Shown piece by piece: positions 29,503 through 39,440 of a stretch of DNA of 64,000 nt. The notes beneath the pieces were generated by a model. It had not been told where the DNA came from. It worked only from the letters and a program-made list of their open reading frames with translations, and searched no databases. The translations under genes were made by a program, and so were the position numbers. Source of the stretch: Streptomyces tagetis (GTDB taxonomy: Bacteria; Actinomycetota; Actinomycetes; Streptomycetales; Streptomycetaceae); NCBI RefSeq assembly GCF_018069565.1, contig NZ_JAGPNL010000001.1:248001-312000 (forward strand), in the 5' to 3' direction. Positions within the stretch are counted from its first letter, which is position 1. Each line of letters starts with the position of its first letter.

Positions 29503-30808
29503 CGGACGCCTGCCGGGGGACCGGACCGGGATCGGGGCCGGGATCGGGGGCGGGGAAGGAGTCGGGGCCGGGGCCGGGGGCGGAGTCCGGGAACGGGTCG
29601 GTGAGCACGCGGACCGCGTTGGCGGCGGCCACCGCGTGATGGGTGGCGAGTTCGGCGGTCTCGGCCTCCGCGTAGACGATGCCGGCGTAGCCGCGGCTGT
29701 CGTCGAGGTGCTCGATCCGGTCCCCGGCGGACTTGACCGGGTACCAGGCGGGGGAGCCCGGCATGTCCGCCAGCCGTTCCGTGCCGGCGACCCCGGCGAA
29801 GACGCCGGGCGCGGCCGGGTAGCCGAGGACGAAGGCGACGGCGGGGCCGCCTGGCGGGTCGGTGTCCATCAGGCGGGGGCGGCGGCCGAGGGCGGCCTCG
29901 ACCATCGCCTCGTACACGTTGACGCCGAGGGAGCGGCACAGGCCCTCGCCGACCAGGGCGCCCCCGATGCGGGGGTTGACCTCCACCACCTCGGGGCCGG
30001 CGGTGGTCAGGACGAACTCCACGTGGGCGAAGCGGTCGGTGTACCCGAGGACGGCGAGCACCCGGCCGAGCCATTCCTCCAGCGCGGCCCGCCGGGGCTC
30101 CGGGAAGGCCACGGGGAAGGCGGTGATCTCCTCCCGGAAGCGCGGTTCGGGGGACATCAGGCGGCTGGAGACGCCCAGCAGGCGGGTGGTCCCGGCCCAG
30201 GTGAGGGTCTCGGCGCTGTAGACGGGGCCGCTGAAGTAGGGCTCGGCGAAGAGCCGTCCCTTCAGCGGCCGTCCGGCCGACTGGTCGAGCGCGGCGTCGA
30301 GTTCGGCCTCGTCGCGGACCAGCCAGACGTTCTGGCTGCCGGTGCCGGCCGTGTCCTTGAGGATCGCGGGCAGGCCGGTCTCCTTGAGCAGCAGCTCGCG
30401 CAACCCGGCGCCGTCGCCGGGGGGTTCGACGGCCCGGCCGCGGGTGAGCCCGGCCCGGTGCAGCAGGGTGCGCACGGCCGCCTTGTCCCGGGCCAGCCGC
30501 AGGACGGCGGGGTCGAGTCCGGGCAGGCCCAGGCGGGCGGTGAGTTCGGCGCCGACCAGCGTCCAGGTGTCGGTGGAGCTGATCAGCCCGCGCAGGTCCG
30601 GCACACCGCGCAGCGCTCGCGTCACCCGCTCCACGTCGAAGGTGTCGGTCTCGACGACGTCCAGGGCGCCCGCGTCCAGCCGGTCCAACTCGTAGGCGTA
30701 GTAGGCCGGGTCGCGGGTGAGCAGGACCAGCCGTTCGCCGAGGGCACCGGCGGCGCGGACCAGGTGGCCGAGTCCGAAGGTGAGGGATTCCAGGCAGACG
30801 ACGCTCAC
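29495..30808 (-). CDS. ATP-grasp ligase
   Basis: A 437-residue ATP-grasp enzyme of the carboxylate-amine ligase type. It has an N-terminal Rossmann-like part (VCLESLTFGLGHLVRAAGALGERLVLLT), the ATP-binding LPAILKDTAGTGSQNVWLV, and the Mg-binding VEFVLTTAGPEVVEVNPRIGGAL. Such enzymes join an amino acid or hydroxy acid to an amine through an acyl phosphate. The C-terminal tail is a Pro/Gly/Asp repeat. The GTG start overlaps the stop of the PLP enzyme gene (GTGA). In context it probably condenses the amino acid made by the two upstream enzymes with another carboxylate or amine. Confidence 0.85.
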   Translation of the reverse strand: MSVVCLESLTFGLGHLVRAAGALGERLVLLTRDPAYYAYELDRLDAGALDVVETDTFDVERVTRALRGVPDLRGLISSTDTWTLVGAELTARLGLPGLDPAVLRLARDKAAVRTLLHRAGLTRGRAVEPPGDGAGLRELLLKETGLPAILKDTAGTGSQNVWLVRDEAELDAALDQSAGRPLKGRLFAEPYFSGPVYSAETLTWAGTTRLLGVSSRLMSPEPRFREEITAFPVAFPEPRRAALEEWLGRVLAVLGYTDRFAHVEFVLTTAGPEVVEVNPRIGGALVGEGLCRSLGVNVYEAMVEAALGRRPRLMDTDPPGGPAVAFVLGYPAAPGVFAGVAGTERLADMPGSPAWYPVKSAGDRIEHLDDSRGYAGIVYAEAETAELATHHAVAAANAVRVLTDPFPDSAPGPGPDSFPAPDPGPDPGPVPRQASGG

Positions 30809-31827
30809 GCGGCCGGCTCCTTCCGGTGGTCCGGGCAGGCGGCCCGCTGCCAGGCCATCGTGGACCAGGGCATGGTCATCTCCTCGGGTGCGGTGACCTC
30901 GGCGGGTTTGAGGGCCGCCGGGTCGAGGGCCTCGGCGTGCCGGGCGAAGACCCGGTCCACGTAGCGGTGTCCGGTGTCGGCGCCGATCACCACATGCAGC
31001 CGGTCGGGGTGGCGGCGGGCCTCGTGGGTGGCGGCCAGGTACCCGGCGCCGGTGGACAGCCCGGCGAAGACGGCGTGCCGGCGCAGCAGGGCGACCGTGC
31101 CGGACATGGCGTGGGTGAAGTCGAGCCAGTGCAGGGTGTCGTAGAGGTGGTGGCGGACGTTGTCGAAGACGATCGACGAGCCGATGCCGGCGATGATCGC
31201 CTCGGGGTCGTGGTGGTCCTGGCTGCCGAAGGTGATGCTGCCGAAGGGCTGCACGCCGACCAGCCTGACCGAGGGGTCGGTGTCCCGGAGGCGTTCGACG
31301 AGGCCGCCGGTCGAGGCGCCGGAGCCGACGCCGCCGACGACGGTGAGGGCGCGGCCGGGGAAGGCGGCGGCGATCCGGTCGGCGACCTCGTGGTAGCCGA
31401 GGCAGTGGACGTCGTCGTGGTACTGCCGCATCCAGTGCCAGTCGGGGTGTTCGGCGAGGATCTCCTTCACCCGCCGCACGCGCAGCTCCTGGTCGAGTTT
31501 GAGGTTCCGGGACGGCGTGACCCGGTCGACGGTGGCGCCGAGGATCTCCAACTGGGCCCGGGTGGTGGCGTCGACGGTGGTGGAGGCCACGATGTGGCAG
31601 CGCGTGCCGTACCGGTGGCAGGCGAGGGCCAGGGCGTACGCGTAGATGCCGCTGGAGCTGTCGATCAGGGTCTGTCCCGGGCGGACGGTGCCCCGCTCCA
31701 GCAGCCGGCGGACGGCGGCGAGGGCCGAGTAGACCTTCATGGACTCGAACCGGAGCAGGACCAGGCCGTCGGTGAGCCGGACCAGGTCGGGGACCTTCAG
31801 GGCGTCGGCGATGTGGGGGTGGATCAC
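30805..31827 (-). CDS. Cysteine synthase-family PLP enzyme with altered substrate loop
   Basis: A 340-residue fold-type II PLP enzyme. The PLP lysine is probably Lys31 in RFESMKVYSA, at the position of the SVKDR lysine. The substrate loop that is SGNTG in cysteine synthases reads SSGIYAYA here (around residue 58), and the phosphate-binding loop is GGVGSGASTGG. These changes point to a substrate other than O-acetylserine. A phosphorylated hydroxy amino acid from the adjacent PduX-like kinase is the obvious candidate. The GTG at 31827 follows AAGGAGG by six bases and overlaps the kinase stop (GTGA). Confidence 0.83.
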   Translation of the reverse strand: MIHPHIADALKVPDLVRLTDGLVLLRFESMKVYSALAAVRRLLERGTVRPGQTLIDSSSGIYAYALALACHRYGTRCHIVASTTVDATTRAQLEILGATVDRVTPSRNLKLDQELRVRRVKEILAEHPDWHWMRQYHDDVHCLGYHEVADRIAAAFPGRALTVVGGVGSGASTGGLVERLRDTDPSVRLVGVQPFGSITFGSQDHHDPEAIIAGIGSSIVFDNVRHHLYDTLHWLDFTHAMSGTVALLRRHAVFAGLSTGAGYLAATHEARRHPDRLHVVIGADTGHRYVDRVFARHAEALDPAALKPAEVTAPEEMTMPWSTMAWQRAACPDHRKEPAA

Positions 31828-32726
31828 CCGTAGCCTCCTTGGGCGAATGAGCACTGGTGGCCGAGCGAGTGGAAGAACGCGCGCAGGTCGGACGCGAGGG
31901 CGGCGTCGGGGCGCCGGCGGAAGAGGTAGCCGATGAGGGAACCGGTGTGGGCGACGAAGACGCCGTCGGCGCCGAACCGCTCGCGCCGCTCCAGCACCTG
32001 GCCGAACGTGGCCTTGGGCAGGACGCGTTGGGAGAGTACGGCGCTGGTGGTGGCGGCGCGGGCGACGACGGTGGGGTCGCCCGAGGCGAAGCCCTTCAGC
32101 AGCTCGGCCAGGCACTGTTCGTACTCCGGGCCGTGCCGCCGGTAGTGGGCGAGGAGCAGGCCGGTGACGGCGGCGGTGTCCACCGTGCCGGGTTCGGTGA
32201 CGTAGGCGGTGTGGAAGCCGATGCCGGTGCCCAGACGCCGCACCACCCGGTGGCGGCCACTGAGGTGGAGCGCGAACTCGTCGAGGAACACGCTGTCGGA
32301 CCGCTCGATCCGCGCGAGGACGCCCAGCACCACGTCGTTGTCGTACGGCAGGGCGAAGAGCCGGAACAGGCAGCGCAGCGTCGCCACGATGTCGGCGGTC
32401 GAGCTGGCCATGCCCACCCCGACCCGCAGCTCGGAGCGGGTGCTCCAGCGGCCGGGCGGCAGGGTGAGGCCGAAGTGCTCCAGGAAGAGCCGGACCGCGG
32501 TCGCCGAGCGCTCCCCGAGGGGCGGCGGCCCCGGGGCCCCGGCGCCGGGGGCGAAGGAGACCCACGTGCGCAGGCCGACGGGGAAGGACACCAGTGCGAT
32601 GTCCGGGTCGGGGCCCGCGCGCAGGGGGCCCTGGTACAGCTCGCCGAGGGTGCCGTGGCAGACGCCGAAGACGCCGGTCTCCGGCGGCGGGGCCGGTGCC
32701 GGGCCGTGCCCGGCGGGCGTCAGCAC
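31824..32726 (-). CDS. PduX-like GHMP kinase (L-threonine kinase type)
   Basis: A 300-residue GHMP kinase. The N-terminal block GVCHGTLGELYQGPL (around residues 21-35) matches the SCGELIQG-like start of PduX, and ELRVGVGMASSTADIVATLRCL (around 99-120) is the ATP-binding GHMP motif in its PduX form. PduX phosphorylates L-threonine for the aminopropanol arm of cobalamin. In natural-product loci similar kinases activate threonine for PLP-dependent replacement. The GTG at 32726 is the only sensible in-frame start downstream of the riboswitch. It overlaps the end of a 23-codon leader, so it is probably translated by coupling. Confidence 0.82.
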   Translation of the reverse strand: MLTPAGHGPAPAPPPETGVFGVCHGTLGELYQGPLRAGPDPDIALVSFPVGLRTWVSFAPGAGAPGPPPLGERSATAVRLFLEHFGLTLPPGRWSTRSELRVGVGMASSTADIVATLRCLFRLFALPYDNDVVLGVLARIERSDSVFLDEFALHLSGRHRVVRRLGTGIGFHTAYVTEPGTVDTAAVTGLLLAHYRRHGPEYEQCLAELLKGFASGDPTVVARAATTSAVLSQRVLPKATFGQVLERRERFGADGVFVAHTGSLIGYLFRRRPDAALASDLRAFFHSLGHQCSFAQGGYG

Positions 32727-32791
32727 GGCCCGGCCCGCTCGCCCCGCGCGGGGGGCGCCCCGCCGCGCCCGGCGCGGACTCGCGTGATCAC
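32720..32791 (-). CDS. Possible 23-residue leader peptide coupled to the kinase gene
   Basis: A GTG at 32791 lies six bases after the only strong ribosome binding site of the operon (AGGAGGAG). It opens a short frame, MITRVRAGRGGAPPARGERAGPC, whose TGA stop overlaps the kinase start region (GTGCTGA). The kinase frame itself has no start near that site. Either the leader is translated to deliver ribosomes to the kinase, or a sequence difference displaces the frame. Confidence 0.45.
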   Translation of the reverse strand: MITRVRAGRGGAPPARGERAGPC

Positions 32792-32797
32792 GGACGG

Positions 32798-32838
32798 CTC
32801 CTCCTGTCGGTTCCTGACCCCGCGCCGACCGGGAGGAG
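32798..32838 (-). promoter_or_regulatory. Ribosome-binding-site sequestering hairpin (riboswitch expression platform)
   Basis: On the reverse strand CTCCTCC..GTCGG (32838-32825) can pair with CCGAC.GGAGGAG (32810-32798), which includes the operon's ribosome binding site. The stem has 7 + 5 base pairs with a small internal loop. It would hide the site, as expected for translational control by the upstream riboswitch. Confidence 0.65.
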
Positions 32839-32923
32839 ACGCGGCCGTGCCGAGGCGCCGCCGTCCGTACCGCCAACCCAGTCCACGAGGTCGCCGCACC
32901 CACCCGTGCCGGTGGCACGGGCG

Positions 32924-33110
32924 CAGTGGCAGGTCTTCGGACTCGTGGGCGGGTCCGCCGGACCGTGAGCACACCGCGCGCCGGTGCTCGTGACCGGCGG
33001 GCCCGGTGCGCCTGGACGGCGTCCGTTCCCACTCACCGCTGCGGGACAGTCCCGGACTCGCACCGGGTTCCCTCTTGCGTCGCGCCGTTGCACGCCTGGC
33101 GGGCGGGCGG
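32924..33110 (-). ncRNA. Cobalamin riboswitch
   Basis: On the reverse strand the conserved core is plain: GAGGGAACCCGGTGCGAG, then TCCGGGACTGTCCCGCAGC, GGTGAGTGGGAACG, a variable hairpin region, and the 3' end GAGTCCGAAGACCTGCCACTG with the B12 box GCCACTG (32924-32930). Directly after it is a perfect 8-bp hairpin CCCGTGCC-ACC-GGCACGGG (32903-32921), then a hairpin that covers the ribosome binding site. The 5' limit near 33110 is approximate. It precedes the PduX-like kinase operon, so adenosylcobalamin or a relative should lower expression. No feature on the opposite strand fits. Confidence 0.93.
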
Positions 33111-33353
33111 CGCGAACCGACTGCGTCACTCAGGGTAGGAGGCGCGGTGACGCTGCGACAGGGGGTGCTCGCGAGTTGTCCTGATGTGACGGGTACGGGA
33201 GGTGGCGGGAGGGGGCCGGGGGGACGTACGACCAGATCAGGCACCCCCTCTGGCTGGAAGAGGTCTCAACGGGATCGTTGCCCTGGGCCACACTGGTGCA
33301 CCGGATTCTCGTCCGTACCAACCCATCGGTGACCAGTGCCGGGAGGCCACGGC

Positions 33354-34340
33354 ATGCTTCCAGACGCGACACCCGAAGCGGGCGGTACGACCGCGCCGCC
33401 CACCCGCGGCCGGGGGTCCGCCGAGCGCGTCACGCTCCGCGCCGACCTGCGGGCCGCGGTGCCCGACGCGAGCGCGGCGGTGGTGGTCACCGCTGCGGTC
33501 TTCGCGTTCTTCTGGGCGCGGATGGAGTCGGGCACCTCGTCGACGGTCGCGGTCATGCCGTTCATGGACGACGCCCGCACCTACTGGATGTACCTGCTCA
33601 GCCAGGCGTTCGGCTGGTCGGGGCTGCTGTGGGCGTGGGGCACGGTCATGCTCGGGCTGCTGCTGTCGGGGCCGCGCCCCGCCCGTCTCCCGGTCTCGCG
33701 GCAGGTCCTGGAGCGCTGGCACCGCACCACCAGCCTGACCACGATGGCCCTGATGTTCGCGCACGCCCTGATGTTCGCGGCCGAACTGGTCCGCTACGAG
33801 GTCGAGTTGGGGTGGGCCGCGCGGCTGTGGGCCGGCTTCGCGGACAGCTTCGTACCCGGCTGGTACGACTCCGGCACCGGCCGGACGGCCATCCCCATCG
33901 GCCAGGGCGCCCTCTACCTGGCGATACCCCTCGGCCTGCTCTTCTACGTCCGGCACCGCATCGGCGCCAACACCTGGCGCAGGCTGCACCGTTTCGTCAT
34001 CGTCGTCTACGTGCTCAGCGTGTGGCACACCCTCCTGTACGGCACCAACGTCTGGTACGGCGAATGGCCGCGCACCGTGCTGTGGCTGCTGCAACTCCCG
34101 GTCGCCGTCCTGCTGTTGGTGCGGCTGCTGCGGCCGGCCCGCCGAGGCGAGCGGCTCGGGGCCCCGGGCCGGCGCGGGGGTGGGTCCCTGCCGGGCTGGG
34201 CGCTGCGGGCCACCGGCCGGGCCGCCGCCGCGGCGGTCGTGATCGGGCTCCTCGCCGTGGTCGTCTCCGGTCACGACGGCGGCCGGGACCGCCCGGCCGA
34301 CGCCCCGGCGAGCAGCCCGCACCCCCGCGAGACGGAGTGA
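33354..34340 (+). CDS. Ferric reductase-like transmembrane protein
   Basis: A 328-residue membrane protein with about six hydrophobic segments resembling the ferric-reductase-like transmembrane domain. Paired His for heme are seen in LERWHRTTSLTTMALMFAHALM and LHRFVIVVYVLSVWHTLLYG. There is no FAD/NAD domain, so it would need a partner for electron input. The ATG at 33354 lies seven bases after GGGAGG. It is divergent from the riboswitch operon. Confidence 0.8.
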   Translation: MLPDATPEAGGTTAPPTRGRGSAERVTLRADLRAAVPDASAAVVVTAAVFAFFWARMESGTSSTVAVMPFMDDARTYWMYLLSQAFGWSGLLWAWGTVMLGLLLSGPRPARLPVSRQVLERWHRTTSLTTMALMFAHALMFAAELVRYEVELGWAARLWAGFADSFVPGWYDSGTGRTAIPIGQGALYLAIPLGLLFYVRHRIGANTWRRLHRFVIVVYVLSVWHTLLYGTNVWYGEWPRTVLWLLQLPVAVLLLVRLLRPARRGERLGAPGRRGGGSLPGWALRATGRAAAAAVVIGLLAVVVSGHDGGRDRPADAPASSPHPRETE

Positions 34341-34461
34341 CCTCCCGTCCCGGTGGGGGACGGGGAACTGCGAGACTCGGGAGCCCTCGCCGCCCGGGGC
34401 GGGGGAAGACCGAGGCGCCCGGAGGGCGGGCCGCCGCGCACGACAGAAGAGGTACGGCAGC

Positions 34462-35166
34462 ATGACGGACCTGGTGGACCGCGACGTCCTGGCACTGGAC
34501 GACCCCGTGAGTGGGTCGCTCGACGGTGAGCACGCGCACCTCGCCCGGCGGCGCGGCCGGGCCGCGGCGTACGCGCAGGGGGTGGCGACCTTCGCCACGG
34601 TGCCCCCCGACGCGGGCCCGGCGGACTGGGCGGGCCTGGCCGAGCTGCTCGGGCCGGGCGAACTCGCCGACCTGTTCGCCTGCGCGGCCGTCCCGCCGCC
34701 GGACTGGGAGCCCGCCTTCCGGCTCGAAGGCCGCCAGATGGTCTGGTCCGGCGCCGCTCCCTCCCCGGGGGAGGCCGGGGCGGACGTCGTGGAACTCGGC
34801 GCGGACGACGTGGACGAGATGCTCGGCCTGATCGCGCGGACCCGGCCGGGACCCTTCTGGCCGCGCACCCGGGAACTCGGCACCTACCTCGGCATCCGCG
34901 AGCACGGCACGCTGGTGGCGATGGCGGGGGAGCGGCTGCGGCCCCCGGGCTGGACCGAGATCAGCGCGGTCTGCACCGCCCCCGAGGCACGCGGACGGGG
35001 GCACGCCGCGCGTCTGGTCCGCGCCCTCGTCGCCCGGATCACCGCGCGCGGCGCCCACCCCTTCCTGCACGTGGCCGAGGAGAACGCCGGCGCGATCGCC
35101 CTGTACGAACGGCTCGGCTTCACCACCCGCAAGCGGGTGACCTTCCGCGGCTTCCGCGTGCCGTGA
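34462..35166 (+). CDS. GNAT family N-acetyltransferase
   Basis: A 234-residue acetyltransferase. The C-terminal GNAT core has the acetyl-CoA loop [23 protein letters not shown] followed by [23 protein letters not shown], an FR47-like pattern. The first 100 residues are a second, degenerate domain. The substrate is unknown. Confidence 0.83.
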   Translation: MTDLVDRDVLALDDPVSGSLDGEHAHLARRRGRAAAYAQGVATFATVPPDAGPADWAGLAELLGPGELADLFACAAVPPPDWEPAFRLEGRQMVWSGAAPSPGEAGADVVELGADDVDEMLGLIARTRPGPFWPRTRELGTYLGIREHGTLVAMAGERLRPPGWTEISAVCTAPEARGRGHAARLVRALVARITARGAHPFLHVAEENAGAIALYERLGFTTRKRVTFRGFRVP

Positions 35167-35324
35167 CGCGGCCGTCGCGGAGCGGGCCGGCCCGCGTGCG
35201 GTGACCGGCTCCCGGCCGCACGCTTTCCCGCTCCACGGGCCCCCGGCTCCGCCTCCCCCCGCTTGCGCCGCCCGGAATACCGGGTTTCGGTGGAGTGGTT
35301 CCGTCGGTGGCCAGGGGAGCTGCG

Positions 35325-36789
<1,465 letters not shown>

Positions 36790-36845
36790 CGCACCGGGCC
36801 GCCCCGCATCCGACCAACCCGCCACGAACCCTCCCGGGAGCGACC

Positions 36846-37304
36846 ATGACCGGTGATCCGGAACCGATCGGCGCCGAGGCCCGCCGGGCGCTCGAAAAGG
36901 AGCTGGCCCGCCTCAGGACCGAACGCGACACGGTGGCGGCGACCCTCGCCGGTGCCGACAACACGGGTGACGCGGCCGACCAGGCCGACGAACTCCAGCG
37001 CGCCGACACGCTGCAACAGCTCGACAACCGCATCCGGAACCTCGACGTGCGCCTGCGCCAGGCCGCCGACGCGGGGCCGCCGTCCGAGACGGTGATCGGC
37101 GTCGGCACGACCGTCACGGTGCGGTTCGGCGACGGCGTCGAACAGACCGTCCACATCGGCGAGGTCGCCGACGCGCTCGACCAGAACCTCGTCACCGCCG
37201 ACAGCCCCCTCGGCCGCGCCCTCCTCGGCCACCACGCCGGGGACGAGGTCGCCTACGACGCCCCGGACGGCCATACGACGGCCAGGATCGTGTCGTTGGG
37301 CTGA
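36846..37304 (+). CDS. GreA/GreB-like transcript-cleavage-factor-like protein
   Basis: A 152-residue protein. The N-terminal half is a charged coiled coil ([24 protein letters not shown] ... [17 protein letters not shown]), and the C-terminal half resembles the GreA/GreB C-terminal domain ([27 protein letters not shown] ... [24 protein letters not shown]). It probably binds RNA polymerase. The ATG at 36846 follows CGGGAG by six bases, but the same frame is open all the way from the broken Clp gene upstream. Confidence 0.8.
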   Translation: MTGDPEPIGAEARRALEKELARLRTERDTVAATLAGADNTGDAADQADELQRADTLQQLDNRIRNLDVRLRQAADAGPPSETVIGVGTTVTVRFGDGVEQTVHIGEVADALDQNLVTADSPLGRALLGHHAGDEVAYDAPDGHTTARIVSLG

Positions 37305-37336
37305 CAACCGGCCCGGGACACCCGCGGGCCCGGCGG

Positions 37337-37945
37337 TCAGGAGCCCAGGAGGGCGCGCATGCCCGCCAGTTCCTCGTCGTCGGTGTCGCGGCGGACGCGC
37401 TGCCCGCACGAGGTCACCAGCCGGGCGAAGTCGAAGGCCGCGGCGGTGACGCGGTCGCCCAGCGCGGAGCCCGCCGAGGCCGTGCCGAAGTCCTCGGTGG
37501 CGGCGTACACACCGCGCGGGGAGACGATGGCGTGCAGGTGGGAGAACATGGGCCGCAGCGCGTGCTCCAGGACCAGGGAGTGCCGTTCGGTGCCGCCGGT
37601 GGCGGCGATGAGGACGGGCATGTCCGACAGGGTCTCCTCGGGCAGCACGTCGAAGAAGGACTTGAACAGTCCGCTGAAGGACGCGTTGAAGGCCGGGGTC
37701 ACGGCGATGACCGCGTCCGCCTCGCCGAGCCTTGCGAAGGCTTCCTCCAGGGGCTCGGAGGGGAAGCCCGCGAGCATCGCGTCCATGATGTCGTGCCCCA
37801 GGGGCCGCAGTTCCAGCACCGCAGACTCCACCGCGACGCCGCCCGACTCCAACTCGGCGCGTACGGCCGCCTCCAGCCGGTCGGCGAGCAGACGGGTCGA
37901 GGACGGCCGGCGCAGACCGCCGCTGATGGTGACCAGGTTCGTCAT
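37337..37945 (-). CDS. NAD(P)H-dependent FMN reductase
   Basis: A 202-residue flavodoxin-fold protein: TISGGLRRPSSTRLLADRL (phosphate loop), TPAFNASFSGLFKSFFDVL and LIAATGGTERHSLVLEHAL. These fit the NADPH-dependent FMN reductase family. It probably supplies reduced FMN to the luciferase-like monooxygenase encoded immediately upstream, 7 bases away in the same direction. This pairing is common in actinobacteria. Confidence 0.85.
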   Translation of the reverse strand: MTNLVTISGGLRRPSSTRLLADRLEAAVRAELESGGVAVESAVLELRPLGHDIMDAMLAGFPSEPLEEAFARLGEADAVIAVTPAFNASFSGLFKSFFDVLPEETLSDMPVLIAATGGTERHSLVLEHALRPMFSHLHAIVSPRGVYAATEDFGTASAGSALGDRVTAAAFDFARLVTSCGQRVRRDTDDEELAGMRALLGS

Positions 37946-37952
37946 GGCAAGG

Positions 37953-39095
37953 TCAGTCCTTCGCGTCGGAGTCCGGTCCTGCCGCGGCGCCCGCCCCGGG
38001 GGTGCTCCGCTCCCGCAGCAGCGCGTGCGTCGGCGCGGGCGGTACGTCGGCGGGCCGGCCGACCGCGAACTCCTCGCGGAGCACGGGCACGACCTCCTCG
38101 CCGAGCAGGTCGAGCTGTTCCAGGACGGTCTTCAGCGGCAGCCCGGCGTGGTCGATCAGGAAGAGCTGGCGCTGGTAGTCGCCGGCGTACTCGCGGAAGC
38201 CCAGGGTGCGTTCGACGACCTGCGCCGGGGAGCCGACCGTCAGGGGCGTGAGCGCGCTGAAGTCCTCCAGCGACGGTCCGTGCCCGTACACCGGCGCGTT
38301 GTCGAAGTACGGGCGGAACTCGTTCACCGCGTCCTGGCTGTTGCGCCGCATGAAGACCTGTCCGCCGAGGCCCACGACGGCCTGCCGGGCGCTCCCGTGC
38401 CCGTAGTGCTCGAAGCGCTGCCGGTACAGCTCCACCAGGCGCCGGGTGTGGGAGGCGGGCCAGAAGATGTGGTTGGCGAAGAACCCGTCGCCGAAGTGGG
38501 CGGCGAGTTCGGCGACCGCCGGGGTCCGGATGGAGGCGTGCCACACGAAGGGCGGGACGTCGTCCAACGGGCGCGGGGCGAGGGTGAATCCCTGGAGGGG
38601 GCTCCTGAACGTCCCTTCCCAGTCGACCACTTCCTCGCGCCACAGCCTCCGCAGCAGCCCGTAGTTCTCGACGGTCAGCGGCATCGCCTGGCGGATGTCC
38701 TGCCCGAACCACGGGTAGACCGGGCCGGTGTTGCCACGGCCCAGCATCAGGTCGGCGCGTCCGCCCGACAGGTGCTGGAGCACCGAGAAGTCCTCCGCGA
38801 TCTTCACCGGGTCGTTGGTGGTGATCAGCGTCGTCGCCGTGGAGAGCACGATCCGCTCGGTCAGCGCGGCGATGTGGCCGAGCAGCGTGGTCGGTGAGGA
38901 CGGGACGAACGGCGGGTTGTGGTGCTCGCCGGTGGCGAAGACGTCCAGGCCGACTTCCTCGGCCTTCCGCGCGATGGCCACGGTGTCCGAGATGCGCCGC
39001 GCTTCGCCGGGGGTGGTGCCCGTCGTGGGGTCGGTGGTGACGTCCCCGACGGTGAACACGCCGAACTGCATTGCGGGTGCCGGGCTGGGTGCCAT
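37953..39095 (-). CDS. LLM class flavin-dependent oxidoreductase
   Basis: A 380-residue luciferase-like (beta/alpha barrel) oxidoreductase: MQFGVFTVGDV, EVGLDVFATGEHHNPPFVPSSP, LSTATTLITTNDPVKIAEDF and LSGGRADLMLGRGNTG. The ATG at 39095 follows GGGAGAG; an internal ATG gives MQFGVF. It is paired with the FMN reductase next to it; the substrate is unknown. Confidence 0.87.
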   Translation of the reverse strand: MAPSPAPAMQFGVFTVGDVTTDPTTGTTPGEARRISDTVAIARKAEEVGLDVFATGEHHNPPFVPSSPTTLLGHIAALTERIVLSTATTLITTNDPVKIAEDFSVLQHLSGGRADLMLGRGNTGPVYPWFGQDIRQAMPLTVENYGLLRRLWREEVVDWEGTFRSPLQGFTLAPRPLDDVPPFVWHASIRTPAVAELAAHFGDGFFANHIFWPASHTRRLVELYRQRFEHYGHGSARQAVVGLGGQVFMRRNSQDAVNEFRPYFDNAPVYGHGPSLEDFSALTPLTVGSPAQVVERTLGFREYAGDYQRQLFLIDHAGLPLKTVLEQLDLLGEEVVPVLREEFAVGRPADVPPAPTHALLRERSTPGAGAAAGPDSDAKD

Positions 39096-39440
39096 GAGGG
39101 GTCTCTCCCGATCACACGAGCGACCGCGCCACCCGCTCCGTCCGGGCGCCGCGCTTCCCCCTGGTGTGCTGGTGCCTGCACGGCCACCGTCCCGCGCCGG
39201 GTGCCGTCCCGCAACCGCGGGGGTACGGGAACGCGGCGGTGGCGAGGGACCCGCGCGGGCCACGCCGGGCGGGGCGCCCCACCAGGGCGTTCCCTCTCGG
39301 ATCGAGACTTTCCGCCGACGGTACTAGCCTGGCGAAAAGGGATGGACGGGGCATAGCCGGCCATGTCCGGGTGTTCGCACCCGGACCTCGCCCCGTCCTG
39401 GCCTCAGCCCAGTCAGTCGACGCGATGCGCGGGAGGAACC
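39096..39440. other. Divergent intergenic region without a visible gene
   Basis: This 345-base gap separates the LLM oxidoreductase gene from the repeat protein gene. It is G/C-rich until about 39300 and has a less G/C-rich stretch around 39300-39345 (GACTTTCC ... GGTACTAGCCTGG) that could hold the forward promoter. I see no coding or RNA feature. Confidence 0.35.

Noticed and set aside
31824..33032. A 402-residue version of the PduX-like kinase
   Set aside because: The extra N-terminus would be translated from the cobalamin riboswitch itself and is Arg/Pro-rich low-complexity sequence; family length fits the GTG at 32726.
32924..33110. Riboswitch acting on the forward ferric-reductase gene
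   Set aside because: The conserved core and B12 box read correctly only on the reverse strand, and the sequestering hairpin covers the reverse-strand ribosome site.
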